39,817 nt of DNA from an uncultured Clostridium sp. (GCA_946548575.1 CAMNPT010000008.1:1-39817); one strand, 5' to 3'. Counted from the first letter of the stretch, positions 11,855 to 22,054 are shown. The notes: a model not told the origin generated them from the sequence alone. Numbers and translations: made by a program.

Positions 11855-13009
11855 ATGAGAGAAATGAAAATAAGATATTTTGATAATTCAGCGACCACAA
11901 GAGTTAAAGAAGAAGTGTTAAAAGAGATGATACCATATTTCAATGAGAAATTTGGAAATCCATCATCAGCATATACAATGGGTAGAGAAGCAAAAAGAGC
12001 AATAGAAGAATCAAGAATAAAGGTATCAAAGTTAATAAATTGCAATTCAAGTGAAATTTATTTTACATGTGGTGGATCTGAAAGTAACAATATGATAATA
12101 AAAGGAATAGCCTATGCAAATAAAAATAGAGGTAATCATATTATAACTACAAAAATCGAACATCCTTCAGTACTTAATACATGTGAAACATTACAAAAAC
12201 AAGGGTTTGAAATAACATATTTAAATGTTAACCAAGATGGTGTTATAGATTTAAATGAATTAAGAAACTCAATTAAAAATAATACAATTTTGATTACAAT
12301 AATGTTTGCAAATAATGAAATTGGTACAATACAACCGATTTATGAAATCTCAAGGATAGCTAAAATGTACAATATAATATTTCATACAGATGGTGTTCAA
12401 GCTTGCGGAAATATTCAAATAGATGTGAAAAGAATGGGAATAGATTGTTTATCAATGTCTGGACATAAAATATATGGACCAAAAGGAATAGGAGCGGCAT
12501 ATATAAAAAGTGGAATAAATATAGATAAACTAATAGATGGAGGTCATCAAGAAAAAGATAAAAGAGCAGGTACAGAAAATGTACCAGGAATTATAGGGTT
12601 AGGAAAAGCCTGTGAACTATCCAGAATTAATTTATTTGAACACATTAATTATTTACAAAAATTAAGAGATTACTATATTTCAAAAGTAGAAGAAAAAATA
12701 GAAAATGTAAAATTAAATGGTTCAAGAAAAAATAGATTACCAGGTAATAGTAATTTTTCTTTTAAAGATATAGATGGAGAAGCTTTATTATTAAACTTAG
12801 ATGCAATAGGTATATGTGCATCTAGTGGTTCAGCATGTTCAACAGGAACAAATAACCCATCTCATGTTTTAAAGGCAATAGGATTAACAGATGAAATGTC
12901 ATATGGAGCATTAAGAACAACATTTGGAGAGGATAATACAATAGAAGATATTGATTATCTAGTAGATAATTTATGTGAAATTGTGAAAAGATTAAGAAAA
13001 ACTTATTAA
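11855..13009 (+). CDS. Cysteine desulfurase (NifS/IscS family)
   Basis: YFDNSATT, HTDGVQACG, SMSGHKIYGPKGIGAAYI and SSGSACSTG motifs. Confidence 0.95.
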   Translation: MREMKIRYFDNSATTRVKEEVLKEMIPYFNEKFGNPSSAYTMGREAKRAIEESRIKVSKLINCNSSEIYFTCGGSESNNMIIKGIAYANKNRGNHIITTKIEHPSVLNTCETLQKQGFEITYLNVNQDGVIDLNELRNSIKNNTILITIMFANNEIGTIQPIYEISRIAKMYNIIFHTDGVQACGNIQIDVKRMGIDCLSMSGHKIYGPKGIGAAYIKSGINIDKLIDGGHQEKDKRAGTENVPGIIGLGKACELSRINLFEHINYLQKLRDYYISKVEEKIENVKLNGSRKNRLPGNSNFSFKDIDGEALLLNLDAIGICASSGSACSTGTNNPSHVLKAIGLTDEMSYGALRTTFGEDNTIEDIDYLVDNLCEIVKRLRKTY

Positions 13010-13035
13010 AAAATGAACTTTTATTTTTATAATAA

Positions 13036-13728
13036 ATGTTATATAATATAGCAGAAGAAGATAAAATGGGTAAATATATGAAAAATAAAACAAGTAAAAT
13101 ATCAATAGTTATTAATTTTTTTATAAAGATTTTTTGGATATTTTTGATAGGTAGTATATTTGGTTTTTGTATAGAAATGTTATATGGAAGTCTATATACA
13201 AGAGCTATTGTTATCCGAAAAGGACTAATTTATGGACCATTTGTTCAAATATATGGAATTGGAGCAGTGGCATATTATTTATTAGTTTTAAAAATTAAAG
13301 AACCAAAAGATGCTTTTTTTGGTGGATTAATTATGGGTGGACTATTAGAATACTTATGTTCATTTTTCCAAGAGATATTTTTTGGATCAATTTCATGGGA
13401 TTATAGCAAATCATTTTTGAATTTTAATGGTAGAACTTGTCTGTTATATTGCATATATTGGGGAATTATAGCCTTAATGTTTTTAAAAATTGTGTATCCA
13501 TGGCTAAAAAAAGTAGAGCCATTTATTTATAAAAAAAATTTTAGAATAATTACTATTTTTCTTATATTATTTATGACTTTTGATATTACTATTTCTTGTA
13601 TGGCAGCAAATAGACAAAAGGAAAGACATAGAGATATTGCTCCAAAAAACCATATTGATGAGTTTATTGATAAAACTTATCCAGATGAATATATAGATAG
13701 AATTTATAATAATAAAATAGAATTATAA
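13036..13728 (+). CDS. Putative ABC-transporter type IV / CmpB-like membrane protein
   Basis: GFCIEMLYG...RKGLIYGPFVQIYGIGAVAYYLL...GGLLEYLCSFFQE...WDYS pattern typical of the family. Confidence 0.75.
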   Translation: MLYNIAEEDKMGKYMKNKTSKISIVINFFIKIFWIFLIGSIFGFCIEMLYGSLYTRAIVIRKGLIYGPFVQIYGIGAVAYYLLVLKIKEPKDAFFGGLIMGGLLEYLCSFFQEIFFGSISWDYSKSFLNFNGRTCLLYCIYWGIIALMFLKIVYPWLKKVEPFIYKKNFRIITIFLILFMTFDITISCMAANRQKERHRDIAPKNHIDEFIDKTYPDEYIDRIYNNKIEL

Positions 13729-13810
13729 ATATTTTTAAAAGTTGAAATCAAATATTTAAATGTAAGATTAGATTTATATGATTGTCAAAAAAATAACCGT
13801 TCTAATAACT

Positions 13811-13855
13811 CCCTTATAAGAATACAATTAAACAAAAAGTATTCTAATAAGGGGG
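13811..13855 (+). promoter_or_regulatory. Hairpin-forming leader upstream of the spoIIID-like fragment
   Basis: CCCTTATAAGAATAC-aattaaacaaaaa-GTATTCTAATAAGGGGG. The GAATAC...GTATTC core is also found upstream of the full spoIIID (15955-15978). Confidence 0.5.
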
Positions 13856-13862
13856 CTTTTTA

Positions 13863-14108
13863 ATGAAAGTGCAAACAACAATAGAAGAAAGAAGTGTAAA
13901 GCTTGCACAATATATAATAGAATCTAAAGATACTGTAAGAGGAGCTGCTAAAAAGTTTGGAATAAGTAAAAGCACAGTACACAAAGATGTAACACTCAAG
14001 AACGGTTTGAGAATGGGACAAGTTATTCCTGAAAGTATTGAAATTAATAAGGTTTTTCAGACAGTGAAAAATACAGTTGTGAAATGGGGATTGGTAATTA
14101 AACAATAA
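13863..14108 (+). pseudogene. Chimeric ORF: N-terminal half of SpoIIID fused to an unrelated tail
   Basis: IEERSVKLAQYIIESKDTVRGAAKKFGISKSTVHKDV is identical to the ORF at 15995; about 110 nt appear identical, then the sequence diverges to TLKNGLRMGQVIPESIEIN.... Confidence 0.75.
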
Positions 14109-14375
14109 ATCTATTAAAGCTTTAAAAGTAAAATTTTAAGGCTTTATTTCAAATCTTTTAATTATTTATCAAATTAACTTTTTAAAAGGAAATTTATTCT
14201 ATTTTAAAAAAAGTATTGCCAAAATATAACTTTTATGGTATATTATGCTTAGTAGAAAATTATCAAATTGTCTACAAAATGAATTATTAAAATTACACAA
14301 TAAAAATGATTAGAGTATTTAGCAAAATATTAATAGTACATTAGAAAAAATTAAAAGAAAAAAGGGGAAAATATT

Positions 14376-15074
14376 ATGGGACAAGAAATTAGAGGTAATA
14401 ATAATTGGGCAAATCATTACTTACAAAGGTTGGCATTATTAAAAGATTTTGAAAGAAAAGTTGGAGAGGATAATGTACCAGATAGTATTAAAGAAGAGAA
14501 GTTTTTATTAAATAATTTGATTAATATATTATTAGTTCAATCACAAAATAAAGGATATAATAATGTAAGAGCTATAGGGGATGATGGTGTTTCAATAAGA
14601 TGTAGTAAAGAAGAATATGAAGAGACTAAATCGAATTTATCTAAAGTGCAAGGGGAAAATGGAAAATATATAACACAAGATGAAGAAAAATCTTTTAAAG
14701 ATAACTTTAAATGGGATAGTATTCCATCACATCGTGTTGGTGAAGGTGCTGGGGTAGAAGCTATAGAAGATTATATTAAAAATGAGTTAGATGTATTGAA
14801 TATTTCAGCAGAAAATTATATGGAATATTATGAATTGAGAAATGAAACATACAATGCACTTACTGCTGCACAAATGAATAAATCGAAAAATGATATACAA
14901 GGAGAAGCTGAGCATAAAATTGATGGTGGACAAATGCCTATCGTAAGCCAATCTAAATTTAAACAAATTTATGATAATGCAAAAGGAAAGATTAAAGCAG
15001 CGTTTTTAGCAATAAAAAATAAATTTAGTTCTAAAAATCAAGTAAAAGAAAATGAAAAAGACGAAAGAGAATAA
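14376..15074 (+). CDS. Hypothetical protein
   Basis: Intact 232-aa ORF with an upstream RBS-like aaaaggggaaa; no recognised domain. Confidence 0.6.
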   Translation: MGQEIRGNNNWANHYLQRLALLKDFERKVGEDNVPDSIKEEKFLLNNLINILLVQSQNKGYNNVRAIGDDGVSIRCSKEEYEETKSNLSKVQGENGKYITQDEEKSFKDNFKWDSIPSHRVGEGAGVEAIEDYIKNELDVLNISAENYMEYYELRNETYNALTAAQMNKSKNDIQGEAEHKIDGGQMPIVSQSKFKQIYDNAKGKIKAAFLAIKNKFSSKNQVKENEKDERE

Positions 15075-15092
15075 TGAAATGAGGAAAGTTTA

Positions 15093-15539
15093 ATGGGAGA
15101 CTTTAATAAAAAAGCAGTTTCAGAAGTTATAGAAATATTAAATCATACTGATAAAGAAATTGTAGAAAAGATACCACAAAAATTTATAGATTTCTTATTT
15201 GAAAATGAAGATAAGGATTATACGCCTAATATTGATTTCTATGATGAAAATTGGGAGAAATTTATTCAAGAAGATACTCAAGCTATATTAGCACTTTTAT
15301 ATAGAGATTTTATTGTAAGTAAAGATGAAAGAATGAAGCTTCTAAAGGAAGAACAAGAAGAAAAACTAAAACTTGAAAATGAATCAAGAGAAAAATATAA
15401 TCCGGATAGTATTTTTAAAAAAAGAAATACAGAAGATAATATACAAATAAATAATGTTCAATTGGTTGAAATAAAAGAAATGTCATGGTTTAAAAGAGTA
15501 TTGAATAAGATATTGAAATTTTTTGGAAGAAAGAAATAA
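15093..15539 (+). CDS. Hypothetical protein
   Basis: Intact 148-aa ORF directly after the 14376 ORF, followed by a terminator; basic C-terminal helix WFKRVLNKILKFFGRKK. Confidence 0.6.
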   Translation: MGDFNKKAVSEVIEILNHTDKEIVEKIPQKFIDFLFENEDKDYTPNIDFYDENWEKFIQEDTQAILALLYRDFIVSKDERMKLLKEEQEEKLKLENESREKYNPDSIFKKRNTEDNIQINNVQLVEIKEMSWFKRVLNKILKFFGRKK

Positions 15540-15544
15540 TAGTT

Positions 15545-15577
15545 AAAAGGAGCAATTTTGCTCCTTTTAATTTTTCT
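15545..15577 (+). terminator. Rho-independent terminator
   Basis: aaaaggagcaattttgctccttttaattttt. Confidence 0.85.
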
Positions 15578-15994
15578 AATATGAGTATATAGAATAATAT
15601 GTATAAAGTTAAAAAAGATACTTTCTTATGATAAAATAAAAATGTCATAAGGATATTTATCATGTCTGTCATACATTTTTTTATATTCTATGTTAAATTC
15701 TTTTTAAATTAGACTTTTTTAAATCTTTCATTTTTTGTAGCACTAATTTCCGTACAAGTCTTTATAGATTATTACAATACTTTTGATTATTTCTTGCTTT
15801 TTGATATGAATTTTTATTAGTAAATGCAGGTATAAATAATCTTACATAATTTTCGAATTTATTGATAACAAAGTTATTTTGAATGACTTTAAATAATTCA
15901 AAGAACTATTCTCAAAACGAGAGTAGTTTTTTATTCATAATACAACCTTCAAAAGAATACAATTAAACAAAAGTATTCATGGGGGCAGTAGTAT

Positions 15995-16258
15995 ATGAAA
16001 GGAATATCAATAGAAGAAAGAAGTGTAAAGCTTGCACAATATATAATAGAATCTAAAGATACTGTAAGAGGAGCTGCTAAAAAGTTTGGAATAAGTAAAA
16101 GCACAGTACACAAAGATGTATCTGAAAGACTGAAAAAAGTAAATATGAATTTAGCAAAACAAGTAAGAGTAATATTAGACGAAAATAAAGCAGAAAGACA
16201 CATAAGAGGAGGTATGGCAACAAAAGCTAAATATAGTCATATGAATAAATCTAAATAA
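15995..16258 (+). CDS. spoIIID: Sporulation transcriptional regulator SpoIIID
   Basis: ERSVKLAQYIIESKDTVRGAAKKFGISKSTVHKDVSERL...NKAERHIRGGMATKAKY matches the SpoIIID architecture. Confidence 0.93.
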   Translation: MKGISIEERSVKLAQYIIESKDTVRGAAKKFGISKSTVHKDVSERLKKVNMNLAKQVRVILDENKAERHIRGGMATKAKYSHMNKSK

Positions 16259-16314
16259 AACATCACTATTCGACACAAAAATACATAAAATATTATATCA
16301 GCCAAAATTACGAG

Positions 16315-17146
16315 GTGAAGATGATGAGTCAGATAAAAAAAGGTGATATAGTAGGAAGAAAGTCATACGGAAAAGATATAATTTTTGTTGTGAATAGTAT
16401 TATAAATATACAAAAGAAAAAAATTGCTATATTAAAAGGTTTAATAGAAAGAATAGAAGCAGATAGTGAAATAGAAGATTTAGAATTAATAGATAAAATA
16501 GAAGTAAGAAAAAAGATAAAAATTGAAGAGCAAAAAATAGAAGCTAGACTTGAAACAAATAAAAGAACTAGAGCAAAAATTACTACAGGAAAAATACTTC
16601 ATTTAGATGGAGATAAAAAATATAGTGAAAAATCATATAGATATTATAAAAAAACAGGAATAAATGCAATAGTAAAAAATATTCCGGAATACAGACAACC
16701 TAAAATTGTCTATCAATTATTAAAAATATATGACCCAGATATCTTAGTAATAACTCGGACATGATGCTATGATAAAAAATGGAACAAGATATAATGATAT
16801 ATATAATTATAGAAACTCTAGATATTTTATAGAAACAGTTAAAGAAGCAAGAAAATTTGATAAAAAAAGAAAAAAGAATTTAGTTATATTTGCAGGAGCT
16901 TGTCAAAGTTACTTTGAAGCAATAATATCTGCTGGAGCAAATTTTGCATCATCACCAGCGAGAATATTGATTGATTTTTTAGATCCTTTAATCGTGGCAG
17001 AAAAAATAGCTTTAACAGAAAAATATAGATATATAACAATAGATGATATTGCTTATGAATTGAGAGATGGAAAAAAGGGAATAAGCGGAATTGGGGCAAA
17101 TGGTAAGATGAAAGAAGAATGTAATACAACTGTAACACAACTGTAA
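16315..17146 (+). CDS. yabG: Sporulation-specific protease YabG, interrupted by a +1 frameshift at ACT-CGG-A (C at 16756)
   Basis: Two ORFs join as DPDILVIT-GHDAMIKNGTRYNDIYNYRNSRYFIETVKEARKF when C16756 is skipped; sits directly upstream of veg. True start is possibly an internal ATG at 16321/16324. Confidence 0.88.
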
Positions 17147-17163
17147 TACTTTTGTAAAGAAAC
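17120..17163. repeat. Four 11-bp direct repeats, TGTAAYACAAC-like
   Basis: TGTAAT at 17120, TGTAAC at 17131, TGTAAT at 17142, TGTAAA at 17153; exact 11-bp period. Confidence 0.75.
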
Positions 17164-17228
17164 AAAAAATAAACTCTAAAGTCATTGAAAACAGCGAAAT
17201 ACGTAAATTTTACAAGAACAAACATTTT

Positions 17229-17257
17229 TTGACATTTTTTGCCTAAAATGCTATAAT
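17229..17257 (+). promoter_or_regulatory. sigma-A promoter of veg
   Basis: TTGACA (17229-17234), 17-bp spacer, TATAAT (17252-17257). Confidence 0.85.
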
Positions 17258-17286
17258 TTAGCCATCTTAAGAGAGTAGGTGATAAT

Positions 17287-17559
17287 ATGATTTGTAAAGC
17301 AGATATAGCAAATCTGAAAACAGATATCATAGAAAAAGAAGGACAAAAGATAATAATAAAAGGGTCTTTAGGAAGAAGTAGAACTTATGAAAAAGAAGCT
17401 ACAATAGAAAAAGCATATCCTGATTTATTTGTAATAAAATTTGATGAAGATAATAGGAATGCAACTTATAAATATACTGAGGTATTAACAAGAAGTGTTG
17501 AAGTAGAAGTTTTTGACGGAACATCATATTCTCCATTAATACCACCATTACAAGCGTAA
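17287..17559 (+). CDS. veg: Veg protein (DUF1021)
   Basis: IKGSLGRSRTYEKEATIEKAYPDLFVIKFD...RSVEVEVFDG; yabG-veg synteny. Confidence 0.85.
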   Translation: MICKADIANLKTDIIEKEGQKIIIKGSLGRSRTYEKEATIEKAYPDLFVIKFDEDNRNATYKYTEVLTRSVEVEVFDGTSYSPLIPPLQA

Positions 17560-17566
17560 AAATTAT

Positions 17567-17605
17567 AAAAGGACATTTCCTTCTTATGAAGGGAATGTCC
17601 TTTTA
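17567..17605. terminator. Bidirectional terminator hairpin
   Basis: aaaaggacattcc...ggaatgtcctttt, between convergent genes. Confidence 0.8.
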
Positions 17606-17607
17606 TA

Positions 17608-19881
17608 TTAATGCGCATCTGTTAATTTTTGTTTCAAATTAACTTTAATAATTGTACCTTCTGGTACTTGTTCATCTTTATCATATTCTTGAGAAATAAC
17701 TATACCAGTTCCTTCTATATTAATATTTAAATTTTTTGCCTTTAAAGTTTCAGTAGCTTGAGAAGCACTCATTCCTATAAGATTTGGAACTGCAACTGAT
17801 GTTGTAATATTATTATCCTCACTATTAATGATTATTATAGAATTTTTAGATAAATAAGCTCCTGGTTTAGGTGTTTGATTTACTACTAATAAATTATTTT
17901 CATCACCTTTTATATATACTTTAGTTTTAAAACCAGCACTTTCTAAAACTTTTTTTGCTTCAGCAACAGTTTTATTTCTAACATCAGGAACTATAATTAA
18001 ATTATTAGAAGAGGCTGATGTTTTATCATTATCTGATGGAACATTTAAATAAGGTAAAATTTCAGATAACATTTGAGATACAACAGGTCCTGCAAGTTGC
18101 CCACCTTGGTGATTATTTTTTGGTGGATCATATAATGTTAAAAGAAGAACAACTTGAGTATCTTCAACAGGTGAAATTGCTACATAAGAAGCTACATATC
18201 CTTCTTCTTGTTTAGTAGATATTGGTTCAGATGTACCAGTTTTACCACCAATAGAGTATCCATCAACAGCTGCATGCCTTCCTGTACCTTCAGGGCTCAC
18301 AACTGATTCCATAATAGATTTTACATTTTCAGCAGTTTGTTTTGAAATAACTTGTCTTACTTCTGTTGAAGGAAGTTCGCTAACTGTACCTGTATCAGTA
18401 TTAGTAACTTGTTTAACAATTCTAGGTTTCATCAATACGCCATCATTTGCAATACATGCAACAGCTGTTATCATTTGAAGAGGTGTAACATTTAATCTTT
18501 GTCCAAAAGACATAGTTGCAAGTTCAACTGGTCCAACAGAGCTAAGATCTTGGAATATACTACTTTGTTCACCATATAAACCAGAATTAGTTGAGTTAAA
18601 TAATCCAAAAGCATCATAATATTTATATAAAGTAGAAGCTCCAATTCTTTTTCCTAATTGCATAAATGCAGGATTACAAGAATTCATAAGTGCATGTCTT
18701 AAATCTTGTGAACCGTGTGGGTTATAGTCTCTCCAACATTTGATTTTAACAGGTTGATCTTGTGAAGAATCCGCAAATTCTTCATAGCCTTTACAATAAA
18801 AATCACCAGCTTTATCTGTTGTAGTAATATTTTCTTCTAAAGCAACAGCAGAAGTAATAATTTTAAAAACTGAACCTGGTTCATAAGTTTCAGCCACAGA
18901 TTTATTTGACCACATTTTATATAAATATTCACTTTTTTCTTCTGCTGATAAAGAATTATAAGCTGCATCATTTGGAGTATAAGGAGAATTTAAATTGTAA
19001 TTTGGATAACATGCCATGGCCATAATATCACCATTTTTAGGGTTCATGACAATTACATTTCCACCTTTTTTACAATTATTATTATCAACAGCCTTTTTTA
19101 AATATTTTTCTACAATAGTTTGAATATTTAAATCAATAGTTAAAGTTAAATCACTACCATTTTCAGCCGAAATATAGGTTTCTTCAGCATTAGGGATTTC
19201 CTGTTGATCACTGCCCTTTGAACTAACAATTTTCCCTGGAGTACCTGTTAAAACAGAATCCCACTTTGATTCTATACCACTTAAACCTTGATTATCACCA
19301 CCACAAAAGCCTATGACATTAGATGCAACAGATTCATAAGGGTAATATCTTTTTGAATCTTCATCAATATTAATACCAATAGAAATATCATTGTCACTCA
19401 TCCAAGTTTTTAATTTTTCAACTTTTTCTCTTTCAACTTTTTTTATAATTGTTTCAACTTGAGATTTACTAGATACTTTTTCTAATACTTCATTATAATC
19501 CAATTCAAAAATTTCAGATAATCCTTTAGCAACAGTTTCTTTTAATTTAGTTGTTTCTTCATCATTGCCTTTTACAATTTTAGCAGGATTAATAGTAATA
19601 GTGTCAACTTGAGCACTGATAGCTAAAGCTTTCCCATTGGAATCATAAATATTTCCACGTTTTGGACTAATAATTTGATTAATTGTTTGTTGATTATAGG
19701 CCATCTCTCTTAATTCTGTACCTTGTATAAATTGAATATAACCAATTCTTACTATTAAAATTGCAAGAATAATTAAAGTTACTAATAATATAACTCTAAT
19801 TTTTTTAGTATGAACAAAGTTATTAGATTCAAAAGGAGTTTTCATTTTAATTACTTTTTTATTATTTTTATTATTTCCCAT
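17608..19881 (-). CDS. SpoVD/FtsI-like class B penicillin-binding protein with two PASTA domains
   Basis: PKRGNIYDSNGKALA, YEPGSVFKIITS, NSCNPAFMQLG, GGKTGTSE, C-terminal PASTA (VPDVRNKTVAEAKKVLESAGF...; VPNLIGMSASQATETLKAKNL). Confidence 0.93.
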   Translation of the reverse strand: MGNNKNNKKVIKMKTPFESNNFVHTKKIRVILLVTLIILAILIVRIGYIQFIQGTELREMAYNQQTINQIISPKRGNIYDSNGKALAISAQVDTITINPAKIVKGNDEETTKLKETVAKGLSEIFELDYNEVLEKVSSKSQVETIIKKVEREKVEKLKTWMSDNDISIGINIDEDSKRYYPYESVASNVIGFCGGDNQGLSGIESKWDSVLTGTPGKIVSSKGSDQQEIPNAEETYISAENGSDLTLTIDLNIQTIVEKYLKKAVDNNNCKKGGNVIVMNPKNGDIMAMACYPNYNLNSPYTPNDAAYNSLSAEEKSEYLYKMWSNKSVAETYEPGSVFKIITSAVALEENITTTDKAGDFYCKGYEEFADSSQDQPVKIKCWRDYNPHGSQDLRHALMNSCNPAFMQLGKRIGASTLYKYYDAFGLFNSTNSGLYGEQSSIFQDLSSVGPVELATMSFGQRLNVTPLQMITAVACIANDGVLMKPRIVKQVTNTDTGTVSELPSTEVRQVISKQTAENVKSIMESVVSPEGTGRHAAVDGYSIGGKTGTSEPISTKQEEGYVASYVAISPVEDTQVVLLLTLYDPPKNNHQGGQLAGPVVSQMLSEILPYLNVPSDNDKTSASSNNLIIVPDVRNKTVAEAKKVLESAGFKTKVYIKGDENNLLVVNQTPKPGAYLSKNSIIIINSEDNNITTSVAVPNLIGMSASQATETLKAKNLNINIEGTGIVISQEYDKDEQVPEGTIIKVNLKQKLTDAH

Positions 19882-20001
19882 CTATTCGCCTCTTTAGTTA
19901 ATTATAAAATTATATAAACATTTTATATTAAAGTAAGGCAAAAAGCAATATTAACTTGAAAAAATTGAAAAAATATAATAAAATATTTTAGGAGGGATTT
20001 A

Positions 20002-20880
20002 ATGCAAAATTTATTAGAAGAAACTAAATTTATAATGAAAAAATACAATATCAGAGCGAACAAATCATTAGGTCAAAACTTTTTAATAAATGAAAAAGTT
20101 ATAGATAAGATTATTTCAGGAGCTGATGTTAAAGATGAAGATTTAATAATTGAAATAGGACCAGGGCTTGGTACTTTAACAAATTATTTATTAAAAAAAG
20201 CAGGTAAAGTGATTTGTATAGAACTAGACAAAAAAATGATAAATATTTTACAAGATAGATTTAAGTTGTATAATAATTTTCAATTGCTAAATGAAGATAT
20301 ATTAAAAGTTGACTTAAAAAATATCATAAAAAAAGAAAAAGAAAATATAAATATAAAGAATGTAAAAGTTGTAGCAAATTTACCATATTATATCACTACT
20401 CCTATTATTATGAAATTATTGGAAGAACAGCTAGATTTGGAAAACATAACAGTAATGATTCAAAAAGAAGTAGCAGATAGATTAGTAGCAATACCTGGAG
20501 AAAAGAATACTGGAGCTATAACATATTCAGTTTACTATTATTCAGAAGCAAAAGAAATATTTGAAGTTCCTAGTGATTCATTTATACCAGAACCAGAGGT
20601 AACCTCACAAGTAATAAAACTAAAAATCAGAAATGATAAACCTGTGCAAATAGATAATAAAGAGATAATGTTTAGAATAATTAAATGTGCATTTATGCAA
20701 AGAAGAAAAACTTTATTAAATGGATTAACAAACACAAATGTATTCAAAAATAAGGAAGAGGGAATTCAAGTATTAAAGAAATTAGAATTAGATGAAAATG
20801 TTAGAGCAGAAAATTTAAGTTTACAAAATTTTGCTGATATTACAAATATGCTCTTTGGAGAAAATAAAAAAATTAAGTAA
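20002..20880 (+). CDS. rsmA: 16S rRNA (adenine1518-N6/adenine1519-N6)-dimethyltransferase
   Basis: NKSLGQNFLINEKVIDKI, EIGPGLGTLTNYL, VANLPYYITTPI motifs. Confidence 0.95.
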   Translation: MQNLLEETKFIMKKYNIRANKSLGQNFLINEKVIDKIISGADVKDEDLIIEIGPGLGTLTNYLLKKAGKVICIELDKKMINILQDRFKLYNNFQLLNEDILKVDLKNIIKKEKENINIKNVKVVANLPYYITTPIIMKLLEEQLDLENITVMIQKEVADRLVAIPGEKNTGAITYSVYYYSEAKEIFEVPSDSFIPEPEVTSQVIKLKIRNDKPVQIDNKEIMFRIIKCAFMQRRKTLLNGLTNTNVFKNKEEGIQVLKKLELDENVRAENLSLQNFADITNMLFGENKKIK

Positions 20881-20934
20881 AAACCCTTTAAAATTGGTTA
20901 AATTTATGTTATAATATTATAAATATGTCCTAAA

Positions 20935-21723
20935 ATGGAAAAAAGGGAGAAAGAGATGAATCAAATTTTAGTTACTGAAAAATTATATATTACACCAGAA
21001 CTAAAAAGAAAAAAGAAAATTTATAAATTTAATTTTCTTTTATCTGTTTTTTTGATATGCATTTTTATATCATTATACATATATGCAGAATTTGATAGAA
21101 ATAAAAGTGAATCAGCCTCACAAGAAATTATGGAAAACTTTGATGAAAATAGTGAAGATATAACTATTGCAAAAAACAATGTATTATTAATAGTTTTAGA
21201 TAATGAAGAAGATAATGTTGTAGCTAATAATAGCAATAATGGTAATAATAATGGTACAAAACAGAAAAAAAAGACTACAAATAATAATAATGTCCAAACT
21301 ACAGCAGAAGGGTTTAAATACACAACAATAGCTACAATAAATATACCAAAAATAGGAGTGCAATATCCTATATTAGATGGTCAAACAGATTCAGTAGAAG
21401 AAACAAAGGCTTTATTAAAAATATCTCCAACAAAATTTTGGGGATCAGAACCAAATAAAGTAGGAAACTTTTGTATAGTAGGGCATAATTACAGAAATTC
21501 AAAATTTTTTAGTAAAGTTCCAACATTGGAAAATGGAGACATTATAGAAATTACAGATTTAACAGGTAGAACATTAAGATATTCTGTATACAACAAATAT
21601 GAGGTTGTTCCAGAAGATACAAGTTGTACATCTCAAATTACAAATGGTCAAACAGAAATAACATTAATTACATGTACAAATGATAGTAAATTGAGAGTTA
21701 TAGTAAAAGCAAGAGCAATTTAA
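20935..21723 (+). CDS. Sortase family protein
   Basis: TM anchor, IGVQYPILDGQ, CIVGHNYRNSKFFSKVPTLENGD, TLITCTNDSKLRVIVKA. Start likely the internal ATG near 20956. Confidence 0.85.
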   Translation: MEKREKEMNQILVTEKLYITPELKRKKKIYKFNFLLSVFLICIFISLYIYAEFDRNKSESASQEIMENFDENSEDITIAKNNVLLIVLDNEEDNVVANNSNNGNNNGTKQKKKTTNNNNVQTTAEGFKYTTIATINIPKIGVQYPILDGQTDSVEETKALLKISPTKFWGSEPNKVGNFCIVGHNYRNSKFFSKVPTLENGDIIEITDLTGRTLRYSVYNKYEVVPEDTSCTSQITNGQTEITLITCTNDSKLRVIVKARAI

Positions 21724-21841
21724 AAGAAGGCAATCTAGGAGCATTTTAATAAGGACAATTCTTATTTATAATGCTCCTAAGGCTTTTTAATAGTTTAACT
21801 ACTATGCTATTTTTAATACCTTAATATGTTGTATTAAATTA

Positions 21842-22054
21842 TCAATATCTTTTACTCTCTTTGCAAAACAGATGACAAGCAAATATACTTTCTTTTCCTG
21901 TTTTTGTAGGTCTTTGTTTATTTTTTCTTATTCTTTGCACAGTATTCCAAGTTTCCTCATCGATTATTGGTTCATGATGATTTTTAAAAATCTTCCAACT
22001 TTCTTTTGGTAAGTCTATTTTAGTATGGTCTTTGAGTCTTTTAAAAAATTTCAA
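21842..22054 (-). pseudogene. Serine site-specific recombinase fragment
   Basis: HHEPIIDEETWNTVQRIRKNKQRPTK is typical of the recombinase domain of large serine recombinases; truncated at both ends. Confidence 0.7.
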
